Origin: Betaproteobacteria bacterium
GTDB taxonomy: Bacteria > Pseudomonadota > Gammaproteobacteria > Burkholderiales > SG8-41
Assembly (NCBI GenBank): GCA_025363575.1
Contig: JANYDM010000190.1
Span: forward strand, 1-48,596
Length of the DNA: 48,596 bases
Reading direction: 5' to 3'
Part shown: piece after piece, positions 36,837 through 46,085 of the stretch
Position numbering within the stretch: the stretch's first letter is position 1
Layout: the number at the start of each line of letters is the position of its first letter
Made by a program: the position numbers and the translations under genes
Notes under the pieces: generated by a model
Seen by the model: the letters and a program-made list of their open reading frames with translations, nothing else
Told to the model about the DNA's origin: nothing
The model's database searches: none

Positions 36837-37669
36837 GTCGCAGCCCCCTTCTGCTGGTCATCCAGTTCAACGCCGATGCCGCGGTAACCGATGAAGCCGC
36901 ACGCCTGGTTGAACATCGGCTCGCCGCTGACCTGGAATTTCTGGTGCGAGCCGTCGGCATTCACGCGACTGAAAGCAAAGTCGACAAACGGCTGGCGCGC
37001 AGCGATTTTTTCGTGCAGTGCCGCGCGCTCCGCCTTGTTCCAGCCAGTCGCGTCTGTTTCGATATTTTCGCCGGTCAGCCCATCGACGCGGATGCCGAGC
37101 ATCTCGAGCACCGGACCGGACACCTTGGTGAAAGCGCCGGTCGCATCCTGTTCCCAGTACCAGTCGGACGCGAGCTCGGTCAGGCTGCGAAACCGCGCTT
37201 CGCTTTCGCGCAGCTCGGCGGTGCGTTCCGCGACCTTCTGCTCGAGGATTTTGCTGTAGTCCTCGAGACGCTTGTACAGCAGCCGCACTTCCAGCATGTT
37301 GTGGATGCGCGTCTTGACTTCGACGAGATCGAACGGCTTGCTGATGAAATCCTTGGCGCCGGCCTGCAAAGCGCGCAGCTTGTGCGCGGGCTGCGCCGTC
37401 AGCACGATCACGGGCAGGTAGCTGTCGGCGTTGTTCGTTTTGAGCCCCGCCATCACGGCAAAGCCATCCATCTCCGGCATCTGCAGGTCGAGCAGGATCA
37501 GGTCGTAGTGGTTTTTGCGGTGCAGCGCGCAGACCTCCTGCGGATTCATCGTCGTGGCGACGTTGACGTAGCCCGCTGCGCTCAGCAATTCCTTCAGCAG
37601 CGTGACATTGGTCTCCTGATCGTCGACGATCAGAATGCCGGCGTTAAGAACGTCGGGTGCGCTCGTCAT
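36833..37669 (-). CDS. REC-PAS signal-transduction protein
   Basis: Protein of 278 residues: an N-terminal receiver (about 11-130, phospho-acceptor Asp61 in DLILLDLQMPEMDG), a coiled linker (KRLEDYSKILEQKVAERTAEL) and a C-terminal PAS domain (about 165-270). It has no DNA-binding or enzymatic output, so it may pass the signal to the kinase or to the Crp/Fnr protein by contact. Both ends overlap neighbours by four bases: its start lies in the end of the hybrid kinase and its end in the start of the Crp/Fnr gene. Confidence 0.92.
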   Translation of the reverse strand: MTSAPDVLNAGILIVDDQETNVTLLKELLSAAGYVNVATTMNPQEVCALHRKNHYDLILLDLQMPEMDGFAVMAGLKTNNADSYLPVIVLTAQPAHKLRALQAGAKDFISKPFDLVEVKTRIHNMLEVRLLYKRLEDYSKILEQKVAERTAELRESEARFRSLTELASDWYWEQDATGAFTKVSGPVLEMLGIRVDGLTGENIETDATGWNKAERAALHEKIAARQPFVDFAFSRVNADGSHQKFQVSGEPMFNQACGFIGYRGIGVELDDQQKGAAT

Positions 37670-40185
37670 AGTGTTTTGTCCTTAAGAATTGCGCGGTCTG
37701 CCCGGCTCTTCACGAACTGCAGCGCCACGTCCAGCGTATCCATGAACTCATTGACCTTGATCGGCTTGGTGAGATAGCGGAAGAACCCGGCTTGGAGTCC
37801 TTTTTCAATGTCGCGCGGCATCGCATTGGCGCTCACCGCAATCACCGGGATATGCGTCACCGTCGGGTCCTCCGTGAGTATACGCAATACTTCGATGCCG
37901 CTGATGCCGGGCAGGTTGATGTCCATCAATATGACATCGGGCATCGACGCCAGCGCCATCTCGATGCCGCTGGCGCCGTCGCGCGCGCTCAAAAGGCGCA
38001 GATCGGGCCGGCGCGCGATCAGATCTTCGACCAGCATCAGATTGGCCGGGTTGTCTTCGACATAAAGTACGGTGCGCAGCGGCGCATCGGGTTGCGCCGG
38101 CAGGCGCGCGGGCATTGCGTGACGGGCCGCAGCGGCCTGCGTGTCGGTCGTCACGTTCAAGTCGATCCAGAACTCGCTGCCCTTGCCAACCGTGCTGGCG
38201 ACGCCGATGACGCCGTCCATCAACTCGACCAGCCGTTTGGACACCACGAGACCGATGCCGGTGCCTTCCGAGGTGTCCTCTTCCTTGCCCATGCGGTTGA
38301 ACGGTTCGAACAATTGCGCGAGCTTCTCGGCCGGCAATCCCGCCCCGGTGTCCTTGACGGCCACCCGCACACGGTGCGGCATGGGCGTAGTGCAGGTCAC
38401 AATCACCGTCCCGCCTTCGGCGTTGTACTTGATCGCATTGGAAAGCAGGTTGATAAGGACCTGTTTCACCCGCGTGCGGTCGGCTTTGACGAAGCAAGGA
38501 GCGGCGAACCTTGGAAAGGTCACGCTGACGCCGCGTTTATGCGCTTGCGGCTCTATCATGGTCGCGCATTCGTGCATGACGTCGGCCAGCGACAGTGGTT
38601 CGATCGACAGCGACAGCTTGCCGGACTCGATCAGCGCGAGATCGAGAATCTCGTTGATCAGGTCGAGCAGGTACCAGCCCGCCTTTAGTATCTGGTCGAT
38701 GCTGCGTTTCTGGCCGGCAGTCGGCCCGGGCGAGCCGGATTCGATGAGCTGCGCAAACCCCAGTATCGCGCTCAAGGGCGTGCGCAGCTCGTGGCTCATG
38801 CTGGAAAGAAAATCCGATTTCGCGAGATTGGCCTTGTCGGCGACGGCACGCGCGTCCTCCAGCTCCGTGTTTTTGGCGTGGATCAACTGATCGAGGCGCG
38901 TGCGTTCGGTGACGTCGCGGAACACCAGCACGGCGCCTACGGTGTGACCGGCGCGCGTGCGTATCGGCGCGCAACTGACGGCTATATCGCATTCGCTGCC
39001 GTCTCGCGCGATCAAAATTGTGTGATTGGTCAGGCCGCGGGTTGTACTATTCGCGAGCGTGTCGCGAACCGGCGCGACGACGGGCAGTCGCGTTTGCTGG
39101 CTGATAATGTTGAAAATGTCTTCGATCGGACGAGTAAGCGCGTCTGCCAGAGCCCAGCCGGTCAATTTCTGCGCCAGCGGATTCTGCAGGGTCACGCGCC
39201 CGCCGGCATCCGTCGCGATAACCGCGTCGCCGATGGAATTGAGGGTAATGGCGAACTTTTCCTCGCTGATCTCCACGATGGCATTGGTCCGCTGCAGCTC
39301 CTGATTCAACTCTTCCTGCTTTTTCAGCAGGTGCGTTGTTTCCAGATGAATCAGTTCGTTGAGTTTATGCCGGGACTCCCGGTAGATCAGCCACGCGAAC
39401 GACAGCGCAAACAGAAATGTCAGCACGCTGACCGTCACGATCAGGGCGAACAGCCGGCGCATATCCGATTTCAGTTTGGCGTCGTAGCCGGCCAGCGCTT
39501 CTTCCTCGATTTCGATGTAGCGGCCGGTCTCGGCGCGAATCGAATCCATCAACCGCTTGCCTTCGCCGTTGCTTTCCGCCGTCAGGACCGCAGTCATCTT
39601 CAGATGGCGGCGCAGGTCGACGATGCGCGTCATCTGCTCCATTTTGCCCACCACCAGCGGCGTCAATACGTCGAGTTGCTGCTGCGCTGCGCCGATCAGA
39701 GTCAGCCGGCGTAACTCGTCGAGATGGCCGTCGACTTTATCGCGGGCGGCCAGATACGGCTGCAGAGATGTCTCATTGCCGCTGAGCGAATAGCCGCGCT
39801 GGCCGGTTTCGGCATCGTTCAGTTCGGCGAGCAGCGCGTGCGCGCGGCTGATGACGTCGTAAGTGAGCTTGCGCGCGTCGGTGGAGATCTCGATCTGCTT
39901 GAACGCCCAGAACGACAGCGCTACCACCAGCGCAACCAGCAGCGCCGCGCCGGTCAGCGACGCCGTTTTGTAATCTGCGGTGGGCGGCAGCCCAGTCCCG
40001 GTCCCGGCGGGATTCTCTGCCGCGCTTTCTTTTTTTAGCAAACCCTGCCTTTGTAGAAAGCGTACAGTCGAATGCGGGCCAATCCCGCTGGTGCACGCGC
40101 GGGATAAGCGCGGAAAAACCGGTTGATTTAATTCGTCAGGGCAACATTGCTCTGGCCGCGTGCAGGCGTTCTCTATTGCGGCCAT
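37666..40185 (-). CDS. Hybrid histidine kinase: CHASE3-PAS-HisKA-HATPase-REC
   Basis: Protein of 839 residues. Transmembrane helices at about 77-97 and 244-268 flank a periplasmic CHASE3 domain (with DAETGQRGYSLSGNE at about 124-138). PAS (about 305-430), HisKA with His465 (SMSHELRTPL), HATPase_c (N box LSNAIKYNAEGG, G box DTGAGLPAEKL) and a C-terminal receiver with Asp755 (DVILMDINLPG) follow. The first 60 residues are not conserved, so a later start cannot be excluded. It heads the operon with REC-PAS and Crp/Fnr genes. Motif copy 8 lies 64 bp upstream. Confidence 0.93.
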   Translation of the reverse strand: MAAIENACTRPEQCCPDELNQPVFPRLSRACTSGIGPHSTVRFLQRQGLLKKESAAENPAGTGTGLPPTADYKTASLTGAALLVALVVALSFWAFKQIEISTDARKLTYDVISRAHALLAELNDAETGQRGYSLSGNETSLQPYLAARDKVDGHLDELRRLTLIGAAQQQLDVLTPLVVGKMEQMTRIVDLRRHLKMTAVLTAESNGEGKRLMDSIRAETGRYIEIEEEALAGYDAKLKSDMRRLFALIVTVSVLTFLFALSFAWLIYRESRHKLNELIHLETTHLLKKQEELNQELQRTNAIVEISEEKFAITLNSIGDAVIATDAGGRVTLQNPLAQKLTGWALADALTRPIEDIFNIISQQTRLPVVAPVRDTLANSTTRGLTNHTILIARDGSECDIAVSCAPIRTRAGHTVGAVLVFRDVTERTRLDQLIHAKNTELEDARAVADKANLAKSDFLSSMSHELRTPLSAILGFAQLIESGSPGPTAGQKRSIDQILKAGWYLLDLINEILDLALIESGKLSLSIEPLSLADVMHECATMIEPQAHKRGVSVTFPRFAAPCFVKADRTRVKQVLINLLSNAIKYNAEGGTVIVTCTTPMPHRVRVAVKDTGAGLPAEKLAQLFEPFNRMGKEEDTSEGTGIGLVVSKRLVELMDGVIGVASTVGKGSEFWIDLNVTTDTQAAAARHAMPARLPAQPDAPLRTVLYVEDNPANLMLVEDLIARRPDLRLLSARDGASGIEMALASMPDVILMDINLPGISGIEVLRILTEDPTVTHIPVIAVSANAMPRDIEKGLQAGFFRYLTKPIKVNEFMDTLDVALQFVKSRADRAILKDKTL

Positions 40186-40249
40186 ACTGCGGCCGGTGCC
40201 TATGGGTGCCTATTTTGAGGGAGAATTATCCTGCGCCGAGCAGACACAG

Positions 40250-40266
40250 TCTGTACGCCAGCGAAC
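40250..40266 (-). promoter_or_regulatory. Recurring stress-gene motif, copy 8
   Basis: On the minus strand this reads GTTCGCTGGCGTACAGA, differing from the consensus GTKCGnnAnCGyACrGA only at position 8. It points to the hybrid-kinase gene, 64 bp downstream, in the 150-bp gap after the sulfatase gene. Confidence 0.5.
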
Positions 40267-40335
40267 TTATAACGGGCCAATCCTGCTGTCGCCCCGCTTT
40301 TAAGCCGGGTTTGCCCGCTTGCGTGCCAATGCCGG

Positions 40336-41820
40336 TCACCGCCGCGGTATCGCCCACGCCTCCGTGCTCGACACGCCCGGCGGCGGGGTGAAGATGATCT
40401 GCTCCGCGCCGCGCAGTTTGTCGGGGCCGCCCCAGAATTCGGCCATCTTGCGCTGATCGGCTTTGGCGCGGCGGTCGACTTCTTCGGGGTCGCAGATCGC
40501 GCGCAGTTTTGCCGTGAGTGCCTGCGCGCGGCCGCCGTCGCGGTTTTCTTCGACGAGGTCGTGCGCTTCGACCGGATCGGCCGCGAGATCGAACAACTGC
40601 GGCTGCATGCCGACGTGATAGATGAGCTTGAGGTTGCCGTCGCGCAGCATGAACTGACCGCTCTTGGACGCCTGCGCGTGATATTCGGCAAACGCCGTGC
40701 GCGTCGAAGCCTGGCCGCTCAGCGCGGGGAACAGCGAGACGCCGGGCAGACTGGCGTCGGGCGCTGCGAGTTGCGCACCCGCATTGGCGACCACGGTTGG
40801 AAACAAGTCGACGTGTGAGGCGAGTTGATCGAGGACCTGTCCCGCCGCTATGCCGGGACCGGACACAATGAGCGGCACGCCGACCGAGCCTTCCCACAGG
40901 CTTTTCTTGCCGAAGAGACCGTGCCAGCCGAAGAGCTCGCCGTGGTCGCTGGTGTAGATGATGCGCGTGTTGGCGAGCAGGCCCAGTTCCTCAACGGCTT
41001 TCATTACCGCGCCGACCTGCTCGTCCATATGCGTAATAAGACCGAAGTAGGCGGCGGCGATGCGCCGCAAAATCCGCTCGTCGGTCATGTCGCGATAGCC
41101 GTCGATCTCGCGCAGATGGCGCACCGCCGGATGTTCGGGCCGGTCGCCCGGCCGGTAACGCTCCGGTAACGGCATGGCGTTCTCGGGGTAAAGATCCAGC
41201 AATCGCTGCGGCACCGTGAACGGCGGATGCGGGCTGATATAGCCGATCTTGAGCGCCCACGGCTTCGCATGCGGCGCGGTGTTCGCGCGCAGCCATGCGA
41301 TCGATTTTTCGGTGATCTGCCGGTCGTATTCCTGGTAGTGCGTCTCACCCGCGCCAGAACGCAAAGTGTAGAGATCCCATTTGCTGCCATCTTCCAGCGG
41401 CGGCTCGGCATCGTAGCCGCGCAGAAGGTTCTTGATCGCGCCCTGGCCCTCGTGCAGATGCATCGGGATGATTTCCTCGGAGAAGCCATTCGCCGGCGTG
41501 CTCTCGCGGTAATGCAGCTTACCGACGCCGGTCACCGTATGGCCCTGTTCGCGCAGGCGCAGCATCCAGCTCGGAAAGCGCGCGTCGTAGGCGATCGCGT
41601 TGTCCCAATAGCCGGTCTCGAACGCGTAGCGGCCGGTCGCCATCGCCGCGCGTGCCGGGCAGCACAGCGCGCTGGTGCTGTAGCTGTTGGCGAAAAGCGC
41701 GCCGCGCGCAGCCAGCCTGTCGAGAGCCGGCGTCTTGACGATCGCGTGACCATAACAGCCCGTGATGGCGCGGTTATGGTTGTCGGACTGGATGAAAATA
41801 AGATTGGCGGGAGCGGTCAT
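40336..41820 (-). CDS. Sulfatase-family hydrolase (1)
   Basis: Protein of 494 residues of the alkaline-phosphatase/sulfatase superfamily. It starts LIFIQSDNHNRAITGCYGH (metal-binding Asp13) and has the CxPxR formylglycine motif C53-C-P-A-R57 followed by AAMATGR. A second metal site is IIYTSDHGELFGWHGLFGKK. Such enzymes need an anaerobic or FGE-type maturation enzyme, which is not in the window. No signal peptide is visible, so it is probably cytoplasmic and acts on a small sulfate ester, phosphonate ester or similar. It differs from sulfatase 2 enough to suggest different substrates. Confidence 0.88.
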   Translation of the reverse strand: MTAPANLIFIQSDNHNRAITGCYGHAIVKTPALDRLAARGALFANSYSTSALCCPARAAMATGRYAFETGYWDNAIAYDARFPSWMLRLREQGHTVTGVGKLHYRESTPANGFSEEIIPMHLHEGQGAIKNLLRGYDAEPPLEDGSKWDLYTLRSGAGETHYQEYDRQITEKSIAWLRANTAPHAKPWALKIGYISPHPPFTVPQRLLDLYPENAMPLPERYRPGDRPEHPAVRHLREIDGYRDMTDERILRRIAAAYFGLITHMDEQVGAVMKAVEELGLLANTRIIYTSDHGELFGWHGLFGKKSLWEGSVGVPLIVSGPGIAAGQVLDQLASHVDLFPTVVANAGAQLAAPDASLPGVSLFPALSGQASTRTAFAEYHAQASKSGQFMLRDGNLKLIYHVGMQPQLFDLAADPVEAHDLVEENRDGGRAQALTAKLRAICDPEEVDRRAKADQRKMAEFWGGPDKLRGAEQIIFTPPPGVSSTEAWAIPRR

Positions 41821-41983
41821 GACAATTCCTGAAACTCAATTGAAAATTCACAAGAGCTATTGGCCACAGCGGCACAGCGCTCACAGAGGAAAAACAAATC
41901 AGAATTATGCGAGAAATTCCTGACTTGCTCTAATTTCTCTGCGTTCTCTGTGGCAGATTTCGCTTTTTATTTTCGAAAGATCA
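41821..41983. other. Intergenic gap between sulfatase 1 and the Bug protein
   Basis: About 160 bp on the path of the minus-strand genes. It is less GC-rich than the surroundings, and no gene or hairpin with a T run is seen. Sulfatase 1 may have its own promoter here. Confidence 0.35.
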
Positions 41984-42982
41984 CTAATCGTCTAGGCGGA
42001 TGTTGGCCTGCTTGCCGAGGTTGGCAATGCGCGCGCGCTCGGCGCGCATGAACGCGGCGAATTGCGCGGGCGACTCAGGCTGCACTGTCGCGCCCTGTTT
42101 CGCAATCAGGTCGCGCACTTCCGGCGCTTGCAATGCTGTGATGAGCTCCGCATGCAGCTTCGCCGTGAGCGCTGCCGGCGTATTAGCCGGCACTACCACG
42201 CCCCACCACTGCGTGATCTCATAGCCGGGAACGGTGTCGGCGAGCACCGGCAGTTCGGGCACGAGCAGATCGCGTTTTGCGCCGGTGGTCGCGAGTACCT
42301 TGATGCGGCCGCTTCTGGCCTGCGGCATGGCGACGAGCGGTGATGTCACCAGATATTGCAATTGGCCGCCAATGACATCCGTCAGCGCCTGCGCGGCGCC
42401 TTTATACGGTATGTGATTGGTTTTGACACCGGCGAGCAGATCGAACATTGCGCCGGCCAGATGTGCCGGCGTGCCATTGCCCGCGGAGCCGTAGTTGAGC
42501 TGGCCCGGTTTCGATTTCGCGAGCTGCACGAAGCCGGCCGCACTGTCGACGCCGAGGCCTGCGTAGACGGCGAGCACGTTGGCGACCGACGCCATGCGCG
42601 TCAGCGGTGTGAAATCACGGTCGGGATCGTAGCCGAGCCTCGTTTTGAGAGCGGGCAGGCTGGCGAACAAAGTCGACGTGGCCGCAATGAGCGTATAGCC
42701 GTCGGGCGCGGCGGCCTTGCCGAGCTCGATGCCAATGATGCCGGATGCGCCGGCGCGCACGTCGACGACCACCTGCTGACCGAGTTGCTGCGCCAGCTTG
42801 TTCGCGACAATGCGTGACAGCACGTCCTGCGAGCTGCCGGTGGCGCCGGGCACGAGAAAACGAATGGGACGCGCAGGATAGACGTTAGCGGCAGGAGCGG
42901 CCGTCAGCAGCACGTCCGCGGCAGAGGCGGCTTGCAGCAGCGCCATGCCGAGCAGTGCGCTCAGCGCGCGCGCCTTATTCAC
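41984..42982 (-). CDS. Bug/TctC-family periplasmic substrate-binding protein
   Basis: Protein of 332 residues with a signal peptide (MNKARALSALLGMALLQAAS, cleavage after ASA) and the Bug fold: YPARPIRFLVPGATGSSQDVLSR, VVVDVRAGASGIIGIELGKAAAPDGYTL, and the later NYGSAGNGTPAHLAG loop that binds a carboxylate ligand. Bug proteins feed tripartite tricarboxylate transporters or act as solo sensors; no TctA/TctB gene is adjacent. It overlaps the EEP gene by four bases (42979-42982), so it probably brings in or senses an aromatic or carboxylic substrate of this cluster. Confidence 0.93.
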   Translation of the reverse strand: MNKARALSALLGMALLQAASAADVLLTAAPAANVYPARPIRFLVPGATGSSQDVLSRIVANKLAQQLGQQVVVDVRAGASGIIGIELGKAAAPDGYTLIAATSTLFASLPALKTRLGYDPDRDFTPLTRMASVANVLAVYAGLGVDSAAGFVQLAKSKPGQLNYGSAGNGTPAHLAGAMFDLLAGVKTNHIPYKGAAQALTDVIGGQLQYLVTSPLVAMPQARSGRIKVLATTGAKRDLLVPELPVLADTVPGYEITQWWGVVVPANTPAALTAKLHAELITALQAPEVRDLIAKQGATVQPESPAQFAAFMRAERARIANLGKQANIRLDD

Positions 42983-43752
42983 TGGTTTTGCGCAACGGCG
43001 ATTTCATACACGGCCTGCACCGGCCAGTGATCCGACGGCGCGGCGTCCTGCAGATAGAAATGCGGCACTGCTGCCGCGATCGCGCGGGCTTCGCGATTGG
43101 CGACCAGCCAGTCTATGCATTGATTGACGACGCGATCGCCGGGCTTGATGTCCGCGGTCGGATAGCAATGGTAGGTCGGCGGCGCCTGCACACCGAGCGA
43201 CGCAAAGCAGCTCACATAGCCCGCTTCCTGCAGCATGCGCGGCGGGTGCACCGGGTCGTTCATATCGCCCATGAAAAACAGCGGCTCGCCGGCGCGGTTA
43301 AGGCGCTGCAGAGCGGCGATGATGTTGCGGATCTGGCCGACGCGCGGCGACTGGCCGGTTTCGCATTCTTGCTTATTGCGCTGGGACGTAAGGTGTGCGG
43401 TCGCCACCAGCATGCTGCGGTCGAGCTCGCGAATTTTCAGACGCGCCCAGAACAGGCGGCGATGGCCATCGGGGATGCCAACGTCTTCAGCGCCGTGCTC
43501 AATCTTGCTGAACAATGCGTCGCGCCAGTAAATGTTGCTTTCACAAGTCCAGCCTTTGAGCGCATCGTCGACGCGTTTATGCCCGCGCAAAGTGTCGTCG
43601 ATGAAGGCGCGCGATTCTGCCTGCAGTTCCTGCAGGCACAGAATATCGGGATCGAACGATTCGAGAAATCCGCGCAGCGCAGGACTGCGCACTGGCCAGC
43701 GCTGCGTGAGCCAGATGTTATAGGTGACGATGGAAAATCGGAGCGGCAGCAT
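42979..43752 (-). CDS. Endonuclease/exonuclease/phosphatase-family protein
   Basis: Protein of 257 residues with EEP-superfamily motifs: FSIVTYNIW (Asn12), DILCLQE (Glu42), FFMGDMNDP (Asp/Asn metal site) and APSDHWPV (catalytic Asp-His) at the C-terminus. Family members include exodeoxyribonuclease III, sphingomyelinases and sugar-phosphate phosphatases. In a catabolic cluster with sulfatases a phosphodiesterase or phosphatase role is likelier than DNA repair, as inference. I chose ATG 43752 because MLPLRFSIVTYN is the usual start; a longer in-frame version would run through the sulfatase gene. Confidence 0.85.
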   Translation of the reverse strand: MLPLRFSIVTYNIWLTQRWPVRSPALRGFLESFDPDILCLQELQAESRAFIDDTLRGHKRVDDALKGWTCESNIYWRDALFSKIEHGAEDVGIPDGHRRLFWARLKIRELDRSMLVATAHLTSQRNKQECETGQSPRVGQIRNIIAALQRLNRAGEPLFFMGDMNDPVHPPRMLQEAGYVSCFASLGVQAPPTYHCYPTADIKPGDRVVNQCIDWLVANREARAIAAAVPHFYLQDAAPSDHWPVQAVYEIAVAQNQ

Positions 43753-43766
43753 TGCAGCCTCCGGCG

Positions 43767-45221
43767 CTAGTAGTAGGCCGCCTTCGATCCGGGCGGTGGC
43801 GAGTAACGAAACGTACCGCGTTTCAATATCGCGTCTTTGCCGCCGACCGCAGCTATCTTCGCGCTCTGGTCGGACTTTGCGAGCTTGTCTACTGCGTCCG
43901 GATCGACAACTTTGCGCAGCGCCGCTTCGCATTCTTTGACGATGGTGGCGGCGTTTGCGTCGCGGCCGAGATCGTTGCGCTCGTGTGGATCGGCCGCAAG
44001 GTCGAACAGCATGGGCGGCAGGCCCGCGTAGTGGATGTACTTGTATTTGCCGTGGCGGATCATGTAAGCGCCAGTCATCGCACCCGCGGCGTGGTATTCC
44101 GAAAGTATTGTGCGCGCGGGCGCATTGCCTTGCGCGATGTCGATCAGCGAATGCCCTGGCAGCTGCGCATCGGCCGGGTCGGTTTTTGCGCCCGTGCCTT
44201 CGACAAGCGTCTGAAATGCGTCGGCCAGCATGACCGGCGTGGCGCAGACTTTGCCCGGCGGAACGTCGGGGCCGGCGAGGATCATCGGGATGCCCGCTGA
44301 CTCTTCATACATCGTCGACTTGCCCCACATGCCGCGCGTGCCGAGGTTGTCGCCGTGGTCGGATGAGTAGAGCACGCGCGTCGTCTTGTCGAGTCCGGTC
44401 GCTTCGAGTGTCGAAAGAATCTTGCCGATGTTGTCGTCGAGAAACGAAGTGAGCCCGAAGTAGGCAGCGATCGCGCGCCGCACCATCGGCGCGTCGAAAG
44501 GCTCGTCGAAGCATTGGCATAGCCGCATCGCATCGGTGAACGGATGGCGCGGACGTTCGGCTTTCTCGTACATGAGCGGCCACGGCACGTCTTTTTCGGG
44601 ATACATGTTGAAAAATTCCGGCGGCGCGATCAGCGGGAAGTGCGGGCACACGAAGCCGACGTAGAGCACCCACGGCTTGTCACGGTACTTGGGCGCTTCG
44701 TTCGTCAGCCACTGCTGTGTTTGCGCTGCTATGTCGCGATCGTACTGCGTGTATTCGGATTCGCCGGGCCCCGCTTCCGGGCCGAGCTTCTTCGAGCCCT
44801 GGCGTACCGGCAACTCGTCGCGGATCAGGCCGAGCAGATCGCCGACGCCGTTGACGATGTGCATGGGCAGTATCTCTTCGTCGAAGCCGTTGCGTTTTGG
44901 GTCGCAGTCTTGATAGTGCAGTTTGCCGATGGAAGTAACGCGATGGCCCTGCGCCATCAGGCGATGGCCCCACGTCGGCGGCGTGCCGTTATATGCGATC
45001 GCATTGTCCCAGCAGCGGTGCTTGTGCACGTACTGGCCCGTGGCGAACGACGCGCGCGCTGGCACGCAGATCGGGCAGTTCGTATAGGCGGAGGTAAATC
45101 GCGTGCCGCGCGCGGCAAGCTTGTCGAGGTTGGGCGTCTTGATTTGCGGATGGCCGTAGCAGCCCGTGACGCGCTTGTTGTGCTCGTCCGAAAGGATGAC
45201 GATGTGATTCGCTGGCGTCAT
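43767..45221 (-). CDS. Sulfatase-family hydrolase (2)
   Basis: Protein of 484 residues with metal-binding ILSDEHN (Asp12, Glu13), GCYGHPQIKTPNLDKLAARG, the CxPxR motif C52-V-P-A-R56 and a second metal segment YSSDHGDNLG. The SDEHNKRVTGCYGH start groups it with the phosphonate-monoester-hydrolase/choline-sulfatase-like branch. No signal peptide. It overlaps the RraA-like gene start by four bases (45218-45221) and is 14 bp before the EEP gene, so it is in one operon with them. The length of 484 is normal. The substrate cannot be named. Confidence 0.9.
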   Translation of the reverse strand: MTPANHIVILSDEHNKRVTGCYGHPQIKTPNLDKLAARGTRFTSAYTNCPICVPARASFATGQYVHKHRCWDNAIAYNGTPPTWGHRLMAQGHRVTSIGKLHYQDCDPKRNGFDEEILPMHIVNGVGDLLGLIRDELPVRQGSKKLGPEAGPGESEYTQYDRDIAAQTQQWLTNEAPKYRDKPWVLYVGFVCPHFPLIAPPEFFNMYPEKDVPWPLMYEKAERPRHPFTDAMRLCQCFDEPFDAPMVRRAIAAYFGLTSFLDDNIGKILSTLEATGLDKTTRVLYSSDHGDNLGTRGMWGKSTMYEESAGIPMILAGPDVPPGKVCATPVMLADAFQTLVEGTGAKTDPADAQLPGHSLIDIAQGNAPARTILSEYHAAGAMTGAYMIRHGKYKYIHYAGLPPMLFDLAADPHERNDLGRDANAATIVKECEAALRKVVDPDAVDKLAKSDQSAKIAAVGGKDAILKRGTFRYSPPPGSKAAYY

Positions 45222-45949
45222 TTATATTTGCGCTGCAGGATTTCGACAAGCGGCACGCCGCTGTCGATGTCGGCTTTGCGTTTGGTGTCGGCACCGTCGA
45301 TTTTTCGTGAAACCTCGAGAACCTCCGCGGCGCGCGCATAGGGCACGAACGCGATGCCCGCTTCGTCGGCGCATACGAGGTCGCCGGGCCGCACGCCGAT
45401 GCCGGCGATGTGCACGATGCCGTTGATTTCCACCGTCTGCATGCGCCATTTGCCGGTAATCGGCGAGAAGCCCTTGCACCAGACGGGCCAGCCCATCTCG
45501 CGATACTGATCGGGATCGCGCAGCGTGCCGTCGACTACCGCACCTATGCAGCCTTCGCGCCGGCTGATAGTGGCCGACTGGCCGCCCATGTTGGAGCAAC
45601 CCATCACGCCTTCGATCACGAGCACATCGCCGTGTGTCGCGAGATTGTGCGCTTCGGTTTCGCCCTGGCCGCTCGCGTTGTCCTGCGCAGCCTTGTGGAT
45701 CTGCGTCGCATGGTGGATGTTGCGCACGGTGAGCGCGGGCCCGACGATGCGTTTGCCGCTGTTCACCGGCGGCATCACATAGGCGGGGATCACGCCGACG
45801 ATGCCGAGCAGATCGCAGGCATCCGAGATCGTGCCGGTGAGATCGACGAGCGCCTTGAAGCCGTCGACGATTTCGGCTGGCAGGCGCGGCAATTCGAGCA
45901 TGCGGATCGAGTCGCGCGGGAGTTTGCCGAGGGGTTTCTTTTCTGTCAT
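45218..45949 (-). CDS. RraA/HMG-aldolase-like family protein
   Basis: Protein of 243 residues. It matches the RraA-like fold: SDACDLLGI near the N-terminus, VIEGVMGCSNMGGQSATISRR, then GAVVDGTLRDPDQYREMGWP with the conserved Asp-Gly-x-x-Arg-Asp site, and PGDLVCADEAGIAFVP. Such proteins include 4-hydroxy-4-methyl-2-oxoglutarate/oxaloacetate-cleaving aldolases of aromatic catabolism and the RNase E regulator RraA. In this cluster an aldolase or decarboxylase role is likelier. ATG 45949 fits the family start; a longer frame to 46009 has no support. The 136 bp upstream probably hold a promoter. Confidence 0.85.
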   Translation of the reverse strand: MTEKKPLGKLPRDSIRMLELPRLPAEIVDGFKALVDLTGTISDACDLLGIVGVIPAYVMPPVNSGKRIVGPALTVRNIHHATQIHKAAQDNASGQGETEAHNLATHGDVLVIEGVMGCSNMGGQSATISRREGCIGAVVDGTLRDPDQYREMGWPVWCKGFSPITGKWRMQTVEINGIVHIAGIGVRPGDLVCADEAGIAFVPYARAAEVLEVSRKIDGADTKRKADIDSGVPLVEILQRKYK

Positions 45950-46085
45950 GGAATTTCTACGCGGTAACGCCGGACTGGGATTGTAGGAGGGCGCTAACTG
46001 CGGCGTCAATGCATAGTGCGTCGCTTGCCGCGGATAACAACATCGTGATGTCGTGCCGCTTCTTGAGCGATGCTGAATTCGTTTT

